Assembly: GCA_002315745.1 (NCBI GenBank)
Contig: DCID01000039.1
Location: 2,627 to 32,958 of the forward strand
Direction: 5' to 3'
Length of the DNA stretch: 30,332 bases
DNA from: Bacteroidales bacterium UBA1735
Lineage (GTDB): Bacteria > Bacteroidota > Bacteroidia > Bacteroidales > Paludibacteraceae
Position numbers and translations under genes: made by a program. The notes beneath the pieces are model-generated. The model saw nothing but the letters and a program-made list of their open reading frames with translations, searched no databases and was not told the DNA's origin. The first letter of the stretch is position 1. Each line of letters begins with the position of its first letter. This document shows, one piece after another, positions 6,797-15,293 of this stretch.

Positions 6797-8542
6797 ATGA
6801 ATAAACATATGATGTTGAAAACTTGTTCAAAAGTATTGTTTTTATTAGTGGCATTGCCTATTCATGCCGTGAATATCCCTGCGGGTACGGTTTATTTTGA
6901 TAATAGTAAGACGCAGTACAGTCATGTGCAGTTTATATATGGATATGATAGTCAACAATTGTCCTATGTGCAGACGATGACTTATGATGGGGAAAAATGG
7001 GCTGTGACTATTCCACAAACGGTTACGGATATTTATCGTTATACATTTTCGGATACACAATTAAGTGATGGGGAGCATAATGAGACTTTTTCGGACTTAA
7101 AGGAGTATATTAGTAAGACGCTTGTATGCAATCGCACGGCGACGACGGATCAAACGATTACGACAGAATATATCTATGTGCCTACTTCGGGTGATAACTG
7201 GGCGCAAGGTAGTTGGAAGTCGTTGAAAGAGTGGCAATCTAAGCCGATAGAAGGTCAATCTGTTCCGAGTGGTACGTTGCCTATTCTCTATATCAATACC
7301 GAAGGGGGTAAGGCGATAGATTCGAAAGAGACTTATGTGAGTGCTACTTATTATTTATTAGACACGATAGGTGGTCAGTCGATAGGTAGTCAAGAGTCGC
7401 CTAATAATTTGTCCATTAAGGGTCGTGGTAACTACACATGGACGGGGTTTGATAAGAAGCCGTATCGAATTAAGTTAGAGTCTGGTCAGAAGGTATTAGG
7501 GATGAAGAAAAATAAGCATTGGGCATTGATGGCTGCGGCAGATGATAATTTAGGTTTCTTGCGTAATCCGGCGGGGTATATGTTGAGTGAGGCGATGGGA
7601 TTGCGTTGGACGCCGTCGCAGCAGCCTGTGGAGTTGGTGCTTAATGGGAAGTATGAAGGACTCTATTTTTGGACAGAGATCATCCGTGTGGACAAGGATA
7701 GGATAAATATTGAACAGCAGGAGGAGAATATCACTGATCCTGATTCGATTACGGGAGGTTGGTTAGTGGAGATAGATAACTACCGTGAGGAAGGGAATGT
7801 GGAGTTTTACGAGGGTAATGGGCAGTATATGATGATCACGATCAAAGATCCGGAGGTTCTTTCCACGGCGCAACGCACGTATATCGAGCAGCAGTTAAAT
7901 GGGCTTAATACGGCTTTCTATGAGTCAACATCGACGCATTGGGAGCAGTTAGTCGATTTGGATGAGGCGGTTAGGTACTATATTGTGCAGGAGATTATGG
8001 AGGATTGTGAGTCGTATCATGGTAGTTGCTATTTATACAAAGATATGGATAAAGCTGGGGTAGTGAGTAAGTGGTATTGGGGTGCAGTTTGGGATTTTGG
8101 TAACGCGTATAATAGGCATCAGAATAAGTTCATCTATGTCGATCCGATATGGCCGCAATACTGGATAGGTCAAATAGCCTCTTTCCCGTCGTTCCAAAAG
8201 AGGGTAAGGGAGTTATGGAATGTATTTTATAGGGATGAGTATGAGGGGGTATGTGATAGTATAGAGGCCTTGGGTCAACGCATACGTTATGCGGCAGCGA
8301 ATGATGCGGAGCGGTGGAAGAACTCGTCCAATGTGCAGACCAATGCCGACATGGTGGCTAAGACGGCTTCGTTTCTTAATAATATGCAGTGGCGGGTCAA
8401 TTGGTTGGAGGAGCAGTGGGGGAATATGACGGCGGTAGAAGAGGTTAGTTCTGTTCCATCGGCGAGCAAGAGGGTAGAGAAAGATCAGATTGTTATTTAC
8501 CATGATGGGAAGAAATATAGTATTTTAGGAACGGAGAGGTAA
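6797..8542 (+). CDS. CotH-kinase-family exported protein
   Basis: A 581-aa secreted protein. The frame is open from 6752, but the ATG at 6797 (or 6809/6812) gives a proper signal peptide, ending near LPIHA. A small beta domain follows (residues ~25-110, VYFDNSKTQYSHVQFIYGY), resembling carbohydrate-binding modules of the starch-binding type. The CotH domain comes next: LSIKGRGNYTW, KKPYRIKLES, KHWALMAAADD, LRNPAGYMLSE, LVLNGKYEGLYFWTE and a late WGAVWDFGNAYN. CotH proteins resemble kinases; spore CotH phosphorylates a coat protein, but Bacteroidota relatives are exported and their substrates unknown. The tail, ending KYSILGTER, resembles a degenerate T9SS-type C-terminal signal. That last point is an inference. 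Confidence 0.88.
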   Translation: MNKHMMLKTCSKVLFLLVALPIHAVNIPAGTVYFDNSKTQYSHVQFIYGYDSQQLSYVQTMTYDGEKWAVTIPQTVTDIYRYTFSDTQLSDGEHNETFSDLKEYISKTLVCNRTATTDQTITTEYIYVPTSGDNWAQGSWKSLKEWQSKPIEGQSVPSGTLPILYINTEGGKAIDSKETYVSATYYLLDTIGGQSIGSQESPNNLSIKGRGNYTWTGFDKKPYRIKLESGQKVLGMKKNKHWALMAAADDNLGFLRNPAGYMLSEAMGLRWTPSQQPVELVLNGKYEGLYFWTEIIRVDKDRINIEQQEENITDPDSITGGWLVEIDNYREEGNVEFYEGNGQYMMITIKDPEVLSTAQRTYIEQQLNGLNTAFYESTSTHWEQLVDLDEAVRYYIVQEIMEDCESYHGSCYLYKDMDKAGVVSKWYWGAVWDFGNAYNRHQNKFIYVDPIWPQYWIGQIASFPSFQKRVRELWNVFYRDEYEGVCDSIEALGQRIRYAAANDAERWKNSSNVQTNADMVAKTASFLNNMQWRVNWLEEQWGNMTAVEEVSSVPSASKRVEKDQIVIYHDGKKYSILGTER

Positions 8543-8587
8543 GTTAATTTGTTTATTATAGAATAATCACTATAAATTTATATTATT

Positions 8588-9847
8588 ATGCAAGTGCCAA
8601 AAACAAAGAAGAAGCGGGTTGTTGTGATAGGCGGCGGATTCGCTGGTTTTCAATTTATTAAGCGAATAGATGATCGGTATTTTCAGACCGTATTGATAGA
8701 CCGCAATAATTATCATCAGTTCTTACCCCTTATTTATCAGGTAGCGTCCACAGGTTTGGAGGCAGCCTCTATTTGTTTTCCGTTCCGTCGGTTATTTGGT
8801 GATAAGAAAGATTTTTACTTTCGGTTAGCCGAAGTGCAGCGTATTGATAGTGCGCGCAAAGTGGTAGTAACGTCTATTGGTGAGATCGATTACGACTACT
8901 TAGTTATTTGTGCGGGTGCTAAGACGAACTTCTTCCATAACGCCCATTTTGAGCAGTATGCTATTCCGATGAAGACGGTAGAGGATGCGCTTTATTTGCG
9001 TAACCGTATTATTGAAAACTTTGAGCAGGCAACTATTTTGGATCGCCAAGAGTGGGAACCATACGAGAACATAGTGGTAGTAGGTGGTGGTGCGACAGGT
9101 GTAGAGGTTTCGGGTGTAATAAGTGAGATGCGTAAGTACGCTTTCAAACGCAATTTCCGCGAACTCAAAGGGTTCAAAATGAACATCTATATAGTGAGTT
9201 CAAAGATCCTTGGATCGATGTCAGACCGCGCCTCTGCTATTGCTGAAAAGACGCTTAAGAAGATGGGTGTCAAGTTGGTATTAGGTAAGAAAGTGACGGA
9301 CTATGAGAACGATGTGGTGACGCTGAGTGATGGATCAACGATACGCTCCAAGACGCTCATTTGGGTGAGTGGTGTAGTGGCGGAGACGATAGAAGGTGTG
9401 CCTACTGAGAGTATAGGTCATGGTGGGCGTATTCTATGTGATGATAAGATGCATGTCCAAGGTATGCAAGATGTGTTTGCGGCGGGTGATATAGCGCTCA
9501 CCACGGAGGAGAAGTACCCCAATGGTCATCCACAATTAGCGCAGGTAGCGATGCAGCAGGCGAAGTTGATAGCCGATAACTTGAATGCAGAAAGATTAGG
9601 GAAAGCGACTAAATCGTTTAGATATTTAAACTTAGGCTCGATGGCTACTATTGGTCGTAGGAAAGCGGTAGCGGACTTAGGCTCGTGGCACTTTGGTGGG
9701 TTCTTTGCTTGGGTGATATGGTCATTTATACACTTGCGGTCTATTCTGGGTGCGAAGAATAAGTTGGTGGTGTTAATAGACTGGGTGGTGAACTATTTTA
9801 GTTATATTGCGTCGCTTAGGAGTATTCGGTTAAAAGGGAAGCGATAA
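8588..9847 (+). CDS. ndh: NADH dehydrogenase type II (NDH-2)
   Basis: A 419-aa membrane-associated flavoprotein that transfers electrons from NADH to quinone without pumping protons. There are two Rossmann dinucleotide motifs: VVVIGGGFAGFQF (FAD, residues ~11-23) and NIVVVGGGATGVEVSG (NADH, middle of the protein). YDYLVICAGAKTNFF and the late FAD-binding VFAAGDIAL complete the pattern. The C-terminal stretch WVIWSFIHLRSIL...LIDWVVNYFSY is amphipathic to hydrophobic and is the likely membrane anchor. The ATG at 8588 follows an A/T-rich 45-bp gap after the CotH gene. A strong terminator follows. A sulfide:quinone reductase is less likely because no conserved Cys pair is visible. Confidence 0.93.
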   Translation: MQVPKTKKKRVVVIGGGFAGFQFIKRIDDRYFQTVLIDRNNYHQFLPLIYQVASTGLEAASICFPFRRLFGDKKDFYFRLAEVQRIDSARKVVVTSIGEIDYDYLVICAGAKTNFFHNAHFEQYAIPMKTVEDALYLRNRIIENFEQATILDRQEWEPYENIVVVGGGATGVEVSGVISEMRKYAFKRNFRELKGFKMNIYIVSSKILGSMSDRASAIAEKTLKKMGVKLVLGKKVTDYENDVVTLSDGSTIRSKTLIWVSGVVAETIEGVPTESIGHGGRILCDDKMHVQGMQDVFAAGDIALTTEEKYPNGHPQLAQVAMQQAKLIADNLNAERLGKATKSFRYLNLGSMATIGRRKAVADLGSWHFGGFFAWVIWSFIHLRSILGAKNKLVVLIDWVVNYFSYIASLRSIRLKGKR

Positions 9848-9863
9848 GGTAAGAGACGAGAAC

Positions 9864-9894
9864 AAAAAAAAGCGGCATGCGCCGCTTTTTTTTT
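9864..9894. terminator. Bidirectional rho-independent terminator
   Basis: AGCGGC-ATGC-GCCGCT hairpin at 9871-9886, flanked by seven A on the left and nine T on the right, so it can terminate both converging transcripts. It sits between the stops of the NDH-2 gene (+) and the M49 peptidase gene (-). The peptidase stop codon lies in the T tract. Confidence 0.93.
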
Positions 9895-11887
9895 AGTTGA
9901 TATCAGGTAGTAACGAGTAGTCTCGGCTATAACGGAGGTGTTGGTTGATGTAGCCTTCTGAATAGTCGATTGTTACATCGGTGATGTTACCATTCACATC
10001 ATAGATAGCTGTATAGACTGGATTGACGAAGCCTTTATAGGGGGCAAGGTTCAGTTTCTGGTATCGTGCGAGGATCTCCTGGTGTAGTTCAGGATCGACA
10101 TGGACGGCATAAGTCTCGACTAACTCTTTGGCGGCAGCGTAGTCGCCTTCGGAGGTGACGCGTTGTATCTCGGCGAGCATTTGTCCAACGATAGCGCGGA
10201 CGCCTGGGTAGTCGTTGATGCGAAGGAAATGTTTGCCATCGCGTTCGATTATTTCTAGTTCTTTATTACATGCGTGTGCATAGACCCATGCGGCGATGAG
10301 TTGTCGGTTACGCATGTGTGCTTCCTCGATGTCTTTGCCGGGTTCGATACGGACGAGTTGGGTCATGAGACCATTCATTATCTGCTGGTAATAGACGGCT
10401 TGGTAGGCTTCGTCGTTAGGAAGGAGTCCGAGTTCGACCAGTTTATGATCGCCCAAGAAATAGAGTGCAAAGAGGTCGGCGCGTGTCTCCTCGATGGTGG
10501 AGCCATGTTCCTTGAGTGCATCTTTGGTTACGCCAGGCATAAGTTTACCAGAACCATGGCCGACGCATTCGTGTAAGTCGGTATGGAGGTCACCGCAGCG
10601 TGCACCATATAAGTCGTAGAGATGGCGGATATGGTCATCTATCATAAATTCCTCGTTGAAGCCATTGCCTTTAGCGGCTTCGTTGTAGGCTTGTACGAGG
10701 TTATCGATGGTGACGGATTTAGAGCCATACTCTTTCCGGATCCAGTTGGCGTTAGGGAGGTTGATACCGATAGGTGTAGCGGGGTAGCAGTCGCCGGCGA
10801 GTATAGCGGCGGTAATGACTTTAGCGGTTACACCTTTGACTTCCTCTTTTTTGTATTGCGGGTCGGTGGTAGAATGGTCTTCGAACCATTGGGCATTGTC
10901 GGAGATGACTTGGGTACGCTTGGTGGCTTCGAGGTCTTTGAAGTTAACGAGTGACTCCCATGTGCCGGTGATGCCGAGTGGGTCGGAGTAGGTTTCGGTG
11001 AAACCGTTGACGTAGTCGACGCGCGATTGGAGGTCTTTGACCCATGCGATGCAGTACTTATTGAAGGTATGGAGATCGCCTGTGCGATTGAACGCAATCA
11101 TTTGTCGGATAGCTTCGGCTTGTTGTTCGTTCTCAGCGACGGTGAGGGCTTTTTCGAGCCAATAGACGACGCGTTCGAGTGCGGCGCCATAGAGGCCACC
11201 TACTTGGTAGATACGTTCCTCGATTTGACCTTTGTTGTTGAGGACGAGTTGGCTATTGAGGCCTATCCATTTAGGTTCGGCTGATGTGTCCTTGTGGCTC
11301 TCGTACCATGCTTCGGCGGCAGCCTGTGTGACGCCTTCGCCGTAGTAGTTACCAGCGGAAGCGAGGAGAAGGTCGTTGCCTGATTGTGAGGTACGTTTGG
11401 GCATGACGGTGGGGTCGAACATGACGGGCAGGATAGCGGGGTCGTAGGAGACACCGGCTTGTGCGCATGCGTCCACGAACCACTGTTGACTGAACTCGGG
11501 GAGGAACTTATCCTCGGAGTAGTGGTGGTGAATGCCGTTGGAGAACCACACCCGCTTGAGGTATTTTTCCAACTTCTCTTTGTTTTCGTTTTCGTCTTCG
11601 TCTTCGTTCTTATACCATTCGGAGGTATAGAGGGCTTCGAGGGTACGTCGGATGCGGAGGTTATAGCGACCATTTTGGTCAAAGAGGATATCGCGGCCTT
11701 GGAGGGCTGCCTCGGAGAGGTAATAAACCAGTTTCTTCTGTTGGAGTGACAGGGAGTCGAATCCGGGCACTTGGTAGCGTAATATCTCTAAATCATAAAA
11801 CTTATCCACGGTGTAGGTAAATGCGGGTTGCTTTTGGCAGGCTGTTAGGAGCACACCAATAACGGCAATGCTTAGTAATTGCTTCAT
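9893..11887 (-). CDS. M49 dipeptidyl peptidase III lipoprotein
   Basis: A 664-aa zinc exopeptidase of family M49, which removes dipeptides from the N-terminus of oligopeptides. The signal peptide ends in LLTAC (Cys17), so it is probably lipid-anchored in the envelope. The zinc motif is the M49-specific HECVGH (439-444), followed by EETRAD (466-471), which supplies the third ligand. The length suits bacterial family members. Residues 93-104 are an acidic low-complexity stretch (KNEDEDENENKE) encoded by four TTCGTY hexamers at 11585-11608. The ATG at 11887 follows a 9-bp CTAG repeat that starts at the stop codon of the upstream phosphorylase gene, 34 bp away. Confidence 0.95.
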   Translation of the reverse strand: MKQLLSIAVIGVLLTACQKQPAFTYTVDKFYDLEILRYQVPGFDSLSLQQKKLVYYLSEAALQGRDILFDQNGRYNLRIRRTLEALYTSEWYKNEDEDENENKEKLEKYLKRVWFSNGIHHHYSEDKFLPEFSQQWFVDACAQAGVSYDPAILPVMFDPTVMPKRTSQSGNDLLLASAGNYYGEGVTQAAAEAWYESHKDTSAEPKWIGLNSQLVLNNKGQIEERIYQVGGLYGAALERVVYWLEKALTVAENEQQAEAIRQMIAFNRTGDLHTFNKYCIAWVKDLQSRVDYVNGFTETYSDPLGITGTWESLVNFKDLEATKRTQVISDNAQWFEDHSTTDPQYKKEEVKGVTAKVITAAILAGDCYPATPIGINLPNANWIRKEYGSKSVTIDNLVQAYNEAAKGNGFNEEFMIDDHIRHLYDLYGARCGDLHTDLHECVGHGSGKLMPGVTKDALKEHGSTIEETRADLFALYFLGDHKLVELGLLPNDEAYQAVYYQQIMNGLMTQLVRIEPGKDIEEAHMRNRQLIAAWVYAHACNKELEIIERDGKHFLRINDYPGVRAIVGQMLAEIQRVTSEGDYAAAKELVETYAVHVDPELHQEILARYQKLNLAPYKGFVNPVYTAIYDVNGNITDVTIDYSEGYINQHLRYSRDYSLLPDIN
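11585..11608. repeat. Four 6-bp repeats within the M49 peptidase gene
   Basis: TTCGTT, TTCGTC, TTCGTC, TTCGTT on the + strand, encoding an Asn/Asp/Glu run in the peptidase N-terminal part. In frame, so length can vary without breaking the gene. Confidence 0.8.
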
Positions 11888-11903
11888 AGTAGGATGTTTT
11901 TTT

Positions 11904-11925
11904 CTAGACTTTCTAGATTTTCTAG
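11904..11925. repeat. CTAG 9-bp repeat between phosphorylase and peptidase genes
   Basis: CTAG occurs at 11904, 11913 and 11922 (period 9) in a T/A-rich context. The third copy contains the phosphorylase stop codon (TAG on the minus strand). It fills most of the 34-bp gap and leads into the peptidase start. It belongs to the same class as the tracts at 41-76 and 208-258. Confidence 0.75.
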
Positions 11926-12797
11926 AATCTGTCGAGGACGGTTTGTACGAGTTCTTTGATACGGGGTTTGTAGTCGGTGTTAGCGGCTTCGACCTTACGT
12001 TGTGCGATAACGCAGCAGACAGTCATGGCTTTATGTCCCATATGGAGAGCGAGGCCGGCGATGCAGCTACCTTCCATCTCGTAGTTGGTGATACGTTGTC
12101 CTTCGTAGCGGAAATCGGTGATGCGCTCGTTGATGTCTGGAACGGCGATATCGACACGCAGTACGCGTCCTTGTGGGCCATAGAATCCGTTGGAAGCGAT
12201 GGTGCAACCGCGCATCATATCGTCTTTAGCGATACGATCGACGAGTTCGGGGTTAGCGGCTACTACGTATGGCACAGCGGCTTTAGCGGGGTAGTGGATG
12301 AAGTCCACGAGGGCTTTTTCGAAGCCGAGGTCAGCTATTTTGTCACGATCGTGATAGAAAGCGAGAACGCCATCAAATCCGATGGATTTTTGGCTAACGA
12401 GGAAAGTGCCCAGAGGTATATCTTCTTGCATACCGCCACAGGTACCGATGCGGACTATTTCTAACTGCCGTTTAACGGGTTTCTCGGTGCGAGTAGCAAA
12501 GTCGATGTTAGCAAGGGCATCGATCTCATTCATGACGATATCGCAGTTATCGGTACCGATACCGGTGGAGATGCAGGAGATACGTTTACCTTTATATTTA
12601 CCGGTGATGGTATGGAACTCACGGGATTGAACATCACATTCGATACTACCTTCGTCGAAGAAGGAAGCGACCATGTTCACACGGTCTTGGTCACCGACGA
12701 AGATGATTTTGTCTGCTAAGAACTCGGGTTTGAGATGCAGGTGGAATGCCGAGCCATCGGCATTGATGATTAATTGGCTTGCTGGAAAGGTCTTCAT
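11922..12797 (-). CDS. Nucleoside phosphorylase, uridine phosphorylase-like
   Basis: A 291-aa cytoplasmic protein of the PNP/UDP phosphorylase superfamily (phosphate-dependent cleavage of nucleosides to base and ribose-1-phosphate). Motifs: IIFVGDQDRVNMV early, ISTGIGTDNCDIVMNEIDAL (phosphate-site region), RIGTCGGMQEDIPLGTFLVS and the ribose/base-site segment YEMEGSCIAGLALHMGH. The uridine phosphorylase assignment rests on overall resemblance; the base specificity cannot be read with certainty. The start at 12797 is preceded by two AAAAGTTT octamers and one GGTTACA-type heptamer. Between it and the upstream DUF3467 gene there is a hairpin with little room for a separate promoter. Confidence 0.88.
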   Translation of the reverse strand: MKTFPASQLIINADGSAFHLHLKPEFLADKIIFVGDQDRVNMVASFFDEGSIECDVQSREFHTITGKYKGKRISCISTGIGTDNCDIVMNEIDALANIDFATRTEKPVKRQLEIVRIGTCGGMQEDIPLGTFLVSQKSIGFDGVLAFYHDRDKIADLGFEKALVDFIHYPAKAAVPYVVAANPELVDRIAKDDMMRGCTIASNGFYGPQGRVLRVDIAVPDINERITDFRYEGQRITNYEMEGSCIAGLALHMGHKAMTVCCVIAQRKVEAANTDYKPRIKELVQTVLDRF

Positions 12798-12803
12798 ATT
12801 TGT

Positions 12804-12819
12804 AAAAGTTTAAAAGTTT
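12804..12819. repeat. 8-bp tandem repeat before phosphorylase start
   Basis: Two AAAAGTTT units (12804-12811 and 12812-12819) lie 6 bp before the phosphorylase start codon as read on the minus strand. A single GGTTACA unit, the heptamer found at miaA and in the GT2 gene, follows at 12824-12830. Confidence 0.5.
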
Positions 12820-12840
12820 AAGGGTTACAGGTTTAATGCT

Positions 12841-12874
12841 AACTACACACGGGGTCAGACCCCTTTGTGTAGTT
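12841..12874. other. Nested hairpin overlapping the DUF3467 stop
   Basis: An outer 9-bp stem AACTACACA / TGTGTAGTT encloses an inner stem GGGGT / ACCCC around CAG. On the minus strand it starts inside the DUF3467 stop codon. There is no T run on either side, so it may be a REP-like element or an mRNA 3' stabiliser rather than a classical terminator. Confidence 0.6.
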
Positions 12875-13178
12875 AGGCTTCGCCGTTACCGAATGACATG
12901 GGAATGGTGGAGCCAGGGTTAGGAGTGCCATTTATTTGGATTTTACCAAATTGGTTCTCATATTTAGCCACATTATCTTGCAGGGCGAAGAGCAGTTTCT
13001 TAGCATGCTCAGGGGTGAGGATAATACGTGACTTGACGTTTGCTTGCTTGATGCCGGGCATCATACGTACAAAGTCCAATACGAACTCCGACGAGGAGTG
13101 TGAGATGATCGCTAAGTTGGCATAGACGCCTTCGGCGATCTCTGGGGAAAGGTTGATGTTGAGTTTTTGTTCTTCCAT
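12873..13178 (-). CDS. DUF3467 domain protein
   Basis: A 101-aa protein almost entirely made of the DUF3467 domain: LSPEIAEGVYANLAIISHSSSEFVLDF near the start and SRIILTPEHAKKLLFALQDNVAKYE in the middle. The fold and function are not established to my knowledge. There is no signal peptide or membrane segment, so it is cytoplasmic. It starts 12 bp after the GT2 stop, so the two are probably cotranscribed. The C-terminus (GNGEA) runs into the nested hairpin. Confidence 0.9.
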   Translation of the reverse strand: MEEQKLNINLSPEIAEGVYANLAIISHSSSEFVLDFVRMMPGIKQANVKSRIILTPEHAKKLLFALQDNVAKYENQFGKIQINGTPNPGSTIPMSFGNGEA

Positions 13179-13190
13179 AATATTGTATTT

Positions 13191-14360
13191 TTACCAATGT
13201 TTACTTTTTTTCGGGGTCATCAGGGCGAGGGTGATGACGGGGAGGAGTATATCGAGTAGGATTAAATCGGCTCCGACGCCACGTTGATCCATCACTTTAG
13301 CACTGAGGTGTAGGGTGATATATTGTGTAAGGAGTCGAATAAGGAATAGCAGTCCTGCTGCGGCTATGACGAACCATGGGCAAACGATAGCGATGGCGAT
13401 GATGAGTCCATAGAAGCAGGCGCGGCTCATAGGTTCAATACATAGGCGATATTGGGTGGTTTTCTTGTAGAAAGGTGAGACGGATAGGTGGCGTTGTTTT
13501 TGCTGTTTCCACGTGTGCCAACTATGTTTAGGAATAGACCAAGTGATACTATCTTCGCCAACGACTACGGCTGTATTGCGGGGTGTAGCGACCTGATTGA
13601 CGAAGAGGTCATCGTCTCCGGCTATCTTGTCCATGAGGTGTGTAAAGCCGCCATGATCAAAGAAGGTGGATTTGCGGTAGGCGAGATTACGTCCGACGCC
13701 CATATAGGGACATCCCGTGATAGCAGCCCCTAAGAAATGGAGGCCATTAAAGAGGGTGTCGTATTGGATGAGGCGATTGAGAGCACTTTTCTCGTAGAAG
13801 TAAGCGCCATAACCCAGTACGATCTCAATATGTTCTCCTTGTTGGAATCCGGACATCATGGCAGATATCCAATGGGTAGTCTTAGGTACGCAGTCTGCGT
13901 CGGTAAGAAGGAGGTAGTCATATTGGGCAGCCTTAGCGCCTAAGGTGAGTGCCAGTTTCTTGGAGCTGCCCACGCGTGCGCCTATGGGTACGAAAGAGAG
14001 TTTGACACGTTTATCCTGCTGTGCATATCGCTCGAGTACCAATTTGGTATCATCTTCGGATTCGTCGTCAACGACGATGAGTTCGAAGGTAGGATAATCC
14101 TGTGTGAGAAGGGCTTGCAAATAAGTTTCAAGGTTATGTGCTTCGTTGCGGGCGCAGACAATGACGCTGACCCCTGGTGTCTCATCGCCTGTAACCTGTA
14201 ACCTGCAACCTGTAACCTGTTGTCGTTTCGCCTGTCTTCTAACGGCGCCTATATAGCGGATATAGAAGTAGCATTGGTAGATGAAAACAACTCCCAATGC
14301 ACCTAATAAGCACCAGTCTAAGATGCGGATGCTACTCCATATGGTAAACCAATCGTACAT
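13191..14360 (-). CDS. Membrane GT2 glycosyltransferase with heptamer repeat
   Basis: A 389-aa family 2 glycosyltransferase. One N-terminal membrane segment (~14-37) precedes a cytoplasmic GT-A domain: VSVIVCARNEAHNLE, FELIVVDDESEDD, LLLTDADCVP (metal-binding DxD) and AGDDDLFVNQ (acceptor-side acidic motif). QQKQRHLS stands where QxxRW is usual. At least two C-terminal membrane segments follow (CFYGLIIAIAIVCPWFVIAAAGLLFL region and LILLDILLPVITLAL). The substrate is unknown; polysaccharide or glycolipid assembly is likely. Residues 48-58 (QVTGCRLQVTG), between the anchor and the catalytic domain, are encoded by four 7-bp repeats. The start overlaps the end of the PCMD gene by 29 bp. Confidence 0.88.
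   Translation of the reverse strand: MYDWFTIWSSIRILDWCLLGALGVVFIYQCYFYIRYIGAVRRQAKRQQVTGCRLQVTGDETPGVSVIVCARNEAHNLETYLQALLTQDYPTFELIVVDDESEDDTKLVLERYAQQDKRVKLSFVPIGARVGSSKKLALTLGAKAAQYDYLLLTDADCVPKTTHWISAMMSGFQQGEHIEIVLGYGAYFYEKSALNRLIQYDTLFNGLHFLGAAITGCPYMGVGRNLAYRKSTFFDHGGFTHLMDKIAGDDDLFVNQVATPRNTAVVVGEDSITWSIPKHSWHTWKQQKQRHLSVSPFYKKTTQYRLCIEPMSRACFYGLIIAIAIVCPWFVIAAAGLLFLIRLLTQYITLHLSAKVMDQRGVGADLILLDILLPVITLALMTPKKSKHW
14190..14217. repeat. Four 7-bp repeats inside the GT2 coding sequence
   Basis: TGTAACC, TGTAACC, TGCAACC, TGTAACC on the + strand (GGTTACA / GGTTGCA on the coding strand). Because 7 is not a multiple of 3, any gain or loss of one or two units would shift the GT2 frame. 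The same unit occurs at 25102-25129. Confidence 0.9.
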
Positions 14361-15291
14361 TATCTACCCATAAGGTGTTTCCTTCGTGTCCCACAAAGGC
14401 TTCATATCGTCCACTAGTGAGCATGATGATCATGTGTGTAGGTGCTTCTAAGCCATATCCTACTTCCTCAATAGGCACTAACTTGCCCGCTTTATTGATA
14501 GCACGGAAGGGGTGTTTATTGAGTCCTTCATAGTCCTGATAGTCGGGTTGCATGGTGATATCTCCCCAGCGGATAGGGATGCGGTGGTTATTTTGCCATT
14601 CGGGTACGGTGTTCCATATCCGTTCGTAGGCTGTGGCGACGCGTCGGGCGTAGATATGTCCTTCGGCATCTTCCCAGCGGTGTTGGAGGTAGACATAGAA
14701 CTCAGCGCAGTCCCGTCCCTCTTTTTTCTTAGGGTTAGCGGTGGCTTTGGCATAAGTTATTTCGTTCGAGTCCTCGATGATTGCTTTATAGTCCAGTAGG
14801 AGGGCAATGGGGTGTTGGGTGAATGGGACACCCATGTCGAGGACGCCATAGGGGTCGTTAGCCCCTTTCTGGGAAACAGGTTCGAGTGTTTGTCCAGTGA
14901 AGAGGGTGGCAGCCACAAAGACTTTGAGGTCGATGACTTTGAAGACGGTGACGCCGTCTAGTTTGGCATCCAATCGGGCACAATAGCCATTATCTCGTTT
15001 TTCGGGGTAGGTGGTACAACTAGCTTTCTCGACACCTGCAACTTTGGCGTATGCGTTGGAACTTGTCCAAGGGCTACCATGTTGCCCATATTGGTAAGGG
15101 ATATTCTCACGGATTGTGTCGGTAGGGGCAGGGACGTAGAGGGTTTTGGTATGGCCGCCTAAGAGTCGAGACTCCTTGATATAACGCACAGTCCAAGTCT
15201 CAAAGTCGCCAAAGGGGACGGGTTCTATTCGCTCTTCGGCAAAGAGAAAAGTGGATAGTGTGAGTATGGATAAAAGGATGGTATGTCTCAT
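14332..15291 (-). CDS. PCMD-type exported carbohydrate-associated protein
   Basis: A 319-aa exported protein. The ATG at 15291 is preferred over the upstream one at 15309: it gives a compact signal peptide (MRHTILLSILTLSTFLFA) and leaves 2 bp after the stop of the SGNH gene. The mature part fits the Bacteroidota putative carbohydrate metabolism domain (PCMD, a jelly-roll-like fold): PFGDFETW at the start, FTGQTLEP in the middle, and a closing beta hairpin FVGHEGNTLWVDNVRLVY, whose counterpart in the family reads roughly G-S-x-L-x-V-D-x-V. No catalytic residues are known for it. The partner SGNH-like gene suggests envelope glycan or plant polysaccharide biology, which is inferred. Confidence 0.7.
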   Translation of the reverse strand: MRHTILLSILTLSTFLFAEERIEPVPFGDFETWTVRYIKESRLLGGHTKTLYVPAPTDTIRENIPYQYGQHGSPWTSSNAYAKVAGVEKASCTTYPEKRDNGYCARLDAKLDGVTVFKVIDLKVFVAATLFTGQTLEPVSQKGANDPYGVLDMGVPFTQHPIALLLDYKAIIEDSNEITYAKATANPKKKEGRDCAEFYVYLQHRWEDAEGHIYARRVATAYERIWNTVPEWQNNHRIPIRWGDITMQPDYQDYEGLNKHPFRAINKAGKLVPIEEVGYGLEAPTHMIIMLTSGRYEAFVGHEGNTLWVDNVRLVYHME

Positions 15292-15293
15292 GA

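Noticed and set aside
6797..8542. Sporulation link from the CotH name
   Set aside because: CotH-like domains are widespread in non-sporulating bacteria; nothing else here suggests sporulation.
11459..11749. Val/Phe-rich 96-aa open frame opposite the M49 gene
   Set aside because: Antisense shadow of the hexamer-encoded acidic run; no independent support.
13500..13516. Second parS site around TTTCCACGTGTGCCAAC
   Set aside because: It has the CACGTG core but the flanks are not symmetric and it lies in coding sequence.
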